Shown here: in pieces, positions 62,374-64,000 of the stretch | How the letters are laid out: each line of letters begins with the position of its first letter | How positions within the stretch are numbered: position 1 is the first letter of the stretch | Assembly: GCA_002415135.1 (NCBI GenBank) | Contig: DIBY01000025.1 | Coordinates: 154,924-218,923 of the forward strand | Source: Flavobacteriales bacterium UBA5040 | Lineage (GTDB): Bacteria > Bacteroidota > Bacteroidia > Flavobacteriales > Weeksellaceae | Length of the DNA stretch: 64,000 nucleotides | Reading direction: 5' to 3' | The notes under the pieces: generated by a model | Seen by the model: the letters and a program-made list of their open reading frames with translations, nothing else | The model's database searches: none | Told to the model about the DNA's origin: nothing | Translations under genes and position numbers: made by a program

Positions 62374-63357
62374 TTACTTAAACCCTTCAATTACCTCCCC
62401 CAAAGTCACCTTTCCAAAAAATTCCGTCAGGTCAATTTTGGAAAATAACTCCTTCAAAGTAGAAATCTCATGTTTATGACCAAGCAGCTGTTCTTCCAAT
62501 TCCTCAATTGGTTTCGGGGCAAAAAAGTCACCAAATATTTTTGCTTTTTCGATGATGCCATGGACAACATCCAAATGGACTTCGATAAATCCCGCCGGAA
62601 CTTTAATGGCCTTCTGGAAATTATAGTTCGGTGAAAATCCGAAGTTCCAATCCCAGGTTTCATATTTCTCGGCCATAAGTTGTTGAATGCCCTGTAAATC
62701 TTCTTCGGTCAGCTCGTACCTCTCCGCAACTGGATTATTTTTAATGATCTCTTGGGTAAGCAATTTTTTAAGATCGTTTGTGGTTGTTTCTTTGGGTAAA
62801 TAATTGATAAGGTTCGTCACGCGGGACCGGTTCGACTTAATGGCTTTATCGATAAACTTCAGTGGATTCACTTTCAATGCTTCGCCCAAAACTTCCATTT
62901 CAGAATCGAGTAAAATGGTACCGTGTTGGATCATTTTTCCATGACGCGCCAGTTTGGCATTGCCACTGAATTTCTTACCCTCCACCAAAAGATCGTTGCG
63001 TCCTTGTAAGACAGCGGGTACTCCTAAGCCGTTCAGGATATTGAGCACAGGTTGCGTAAAAAAAGAAAAATCCCCAAAATCATTCTGACCGAGCAGCGTG
63101 TGAAACGAAAAATTAAGATTTCCTAAATCGTGATATACTGTCCCACCGCCTGACATTCTTCTAACAACTTTAATGTCTTTTTCTCTTACATAATCAAGAT
63201 TGATCTCCGCCAACGTATTCTGAAATTTCCCCACAATGATCGAGGGAGCATTGACGTAAAGCAGAAAGATATCTTCAGTTGTAAATTTTTTCAGTAAATA
63301 TTCTTCCGAGGCGATATTGAAATAGGCATTTTGAGAAGGAGAGTCGATGAGCAACAT
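62374..63357 (-). CDS. lplA: Lipoate-protein ligase A family protein
   Basis: LplA attaches lipoate to lipoyl domains of 2-oxoacid dehydrogenases and the glycine cleavage H protein, via lipoyl-AMP. The 327-residue protein has the BPL/LplA/LipB catalytic domain (about 1-240) with RRMSGGGTVYHDLGNLNFSF near residue 66 and the lysine-bearing KKFSGNAKLARHGKMIQHGTIL near 128. The C-terminal accessory domain (WDWNFGFSPNYNFQKAI to the end) matches bacterial two-domain LplA in length. It stands alone between repeat-rich gaps, with a probable -7 box at 63374-63381. No other lipoate gene is in view. Confidence 0.92.
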   Translation of the reverse strand: MLLIDSPSQNAYFNIASEEYLLKKFTTEDIFLLYVNAPSIIVGKFQNTLAEINLDYVREKDIKVVRRMSGGGTVYHDLGNLNFSFHTLLGQNDFGDFSFFTQPVLNILNGLGVPAVLQGRNDLLVEGKKFSGNAKLARHGKMIQHGTILLDSEMEVLGEALKVNPLKFIDKAIKSNRSRVTNLINYLPKETTTNDLKKLLTQEIIKNNPVAERYELTEEDLQGIQQLMAEKYETWDWNFGFSPNYNFQKAIKVPAGFIEVHLDVVHGIIEKAKIFGDFFAPKPIEELEEQLLGHKHEISTLKELFSKIDLTEFFGKVTLGEVIEGFK

Positions 63358-63373
63358 AAGTTTTTCTTTGCTA

Positions 63374-63381
63374 CAAAAATA
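63374..63381 (-). promoter_or_regulatory. Probable -7 element for lplA
   Basis: TATTTTTG on the minus strand, about 17 bases before the ATG; no clear -33 element. Confidence 0.35.
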
Positions 63382-63532
63382 AGGGAATTTTCTGAAGTAA
63401 ATGATGCATTACATTAGCGAAAGGAGCTGTAAAAAAATCGATTTGAGTGAGTTTTCGTCAAAGAGATTGAAGATTCTTACCATTTAAACCTTTATGTTTG
63501 GTGCTAATATGCTTAAAAGAACATAGAATTTC

Positions 63533-63609
63533 TTTAACGCAATGACGCAAAGAGAATAACGAACATGCTGCATAAAAATTACGGTCGCAAAGGCGTTTCA
63601 CTCAGCAAG
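63533..63609. repeat. Intergenic repeat, copy 2 (without palindromes)
   Basis: It is the same sequence as 61244-61355 without the two inserted segments: CGCAAT is joined directly to GACGCAAAG, and TCGCAAA directly to GGCGTTTCAC. Confidence 0.8.
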
Positions 63610-63755
63610 GGGCCCAACAGTTAATTTGATCCACAACGAAAGTGAATCTTTTAATCAAAGTGACTTGTTACTATTTGTTTCGAAACAACCTATTTTAATG
63701 ATTCGCTGATTCTTTAAAGAAACAAATAGGATGAAGTAAAAAGTAAAGGAAAGAA

Positions 63756-63801
63756 AAATCAAATTCCTTTTCCCCAACCCTAAAGGGAGTGAATTTGATT
63801 T
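63756..63801. repeat. Dispersed palindromic repeat (core of the tandem units)
   Basis: AAATCAAATTC ... CCCTAAAGGGAGT ... GAATTTGATTT, the same core that begins the tandem units at 61.5-62.1 kb. The outer arms are 11-base perfect inverted repeats. It shows the core can exist on its own. Confidence 0.75.
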
Positions 63802-63855
63802 TTCTACATAACTTTTTGGCTACGAACTAACTATAAGACCTATTAAATTTAAAAC

Positions 63856-63882
63856 AAAAAAAGCCACGATATAATCGTGGCT
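63856..63882 (-). terminator. Terminator after the OmpA-like gene
   Basis: AGCCACGAT-ATA-ATCGTGGCT hairpin followed on the minus strand by seven T, 30 bases past the stop at 63913. Confidence 0.9.
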
Positions 63883-63912
63883 CCCTATCAAAAATTCTTT
63901 AATCTAAAGAAA

Positions 63913-64000
63913 TTATTTCGCTTCAAAATAAACTCTTCTGTTCGCTCTATTTTTCCATTCCGGACATTTAGTAGCTGGGTCACATTCTGGATATTTAAGG
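63913..64000 (-). CDS. C-terminus of an OmpA-family protein (partial, runs off the right edge)
   Basis: Only the last 29 codons are visible: LKYPECDPATKCPEWKNRANRRVYFEAK then stop. The NRAN(R)RVYF ending is typical of the last strand of OmpA-like peptidoglycan-binding domains in Bacteroidetes (compare NRRVE/NRRVYF ends), and the paired cysteines in PECDPATKC are common there too. It would be an outer-membrane or periplasmic protein. The terminator at 63856-63882 follows. Family assignment from such a short piece is tentative. Confidence 0.6.
   Translation of the reverse strand, partial: LKYPECDPATKCPEWKNRANRRVYFEAK

Overview
The window is AT-rich. Its promoters have the Bacteroidetes form (TTG, 18-23 bases, TAnnTTTG), and five large secreted proteins or their remnants end in type IX secretion (T9SS) C-terminal sorting domains. 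With the lipoproteins and the PID-type C-terminal anchor, this points to a member of the Flavobacteriia, most likely a Chryseobacterium/Kaistella-type organism. Every gene supported here lies on the minus strand, so transcription runs from high to low coordinates.

Right to left: (1) 62-64 kb holds the end of an OmpA-like gene and a lipoate-protein ligase, set among intergenic repeats. (2) 33-61 kb is a surface-protein block: an M4 (thermolysin-type) metallopeptidase, two glycine-rich giants, a 1097-residue protein, a frameshifted paralogue of it, and a 2021-residue lamin-tail-domain protein. All but the peptidase share one conserved C-terminal module. (3) 3.1-33.1 kb is a polysaccharide locus of about 28 genes ending at a strong terminator near 3.1 kb. 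(4) The left end holds a CPA-type cation/proton antiporter, rimO and the start of an unknown secreted protein.

The polysaccharide locus opens with a small PID-CTERM protein. It continues with a PglC/PglD/PglE/WbpM(PglF)-type set for a 2,4-diamino-2,4,6-trideoxyhexose (bacillosamine type), then wza and wzc. Next come an L-2-hydroxyglutarate oxidase beside WbpE/WbpD/WbpB homologues (3-amino uronic acid pathway), a Wzx flippase, two Wzy/WaaL-like membrane proteins and two GT4 glycosyltransferases. A GH56-like lipoprotein sits beside an acetamidino-forming amidotransferase with its HisH/HisF pair. CapE/CapF/CapG (UDP-L-FucNAc) follow, then a WbjF/WecA-like pair and rmlCBA. The genes predict an unusual glycan of amino-, acetamidino- and uronic-acid sugars. 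WbpA and RmlD are not in the window.

Most notable: lhgO beside wbpE-wbpD-wbpB suggests local disposal of the 2-hydroxyglutarate made by WbpB-type enzymes. The GH56-like lipoprotein keeps a D-x-E motif. One copy of an intergenic repeat carries two short palindromes that are exactly absent from its sister copy. A T9SS gene is broken by a 5-bp tandem duplication. The surface proteins have divergent N-termini on a shared C-terminal block.
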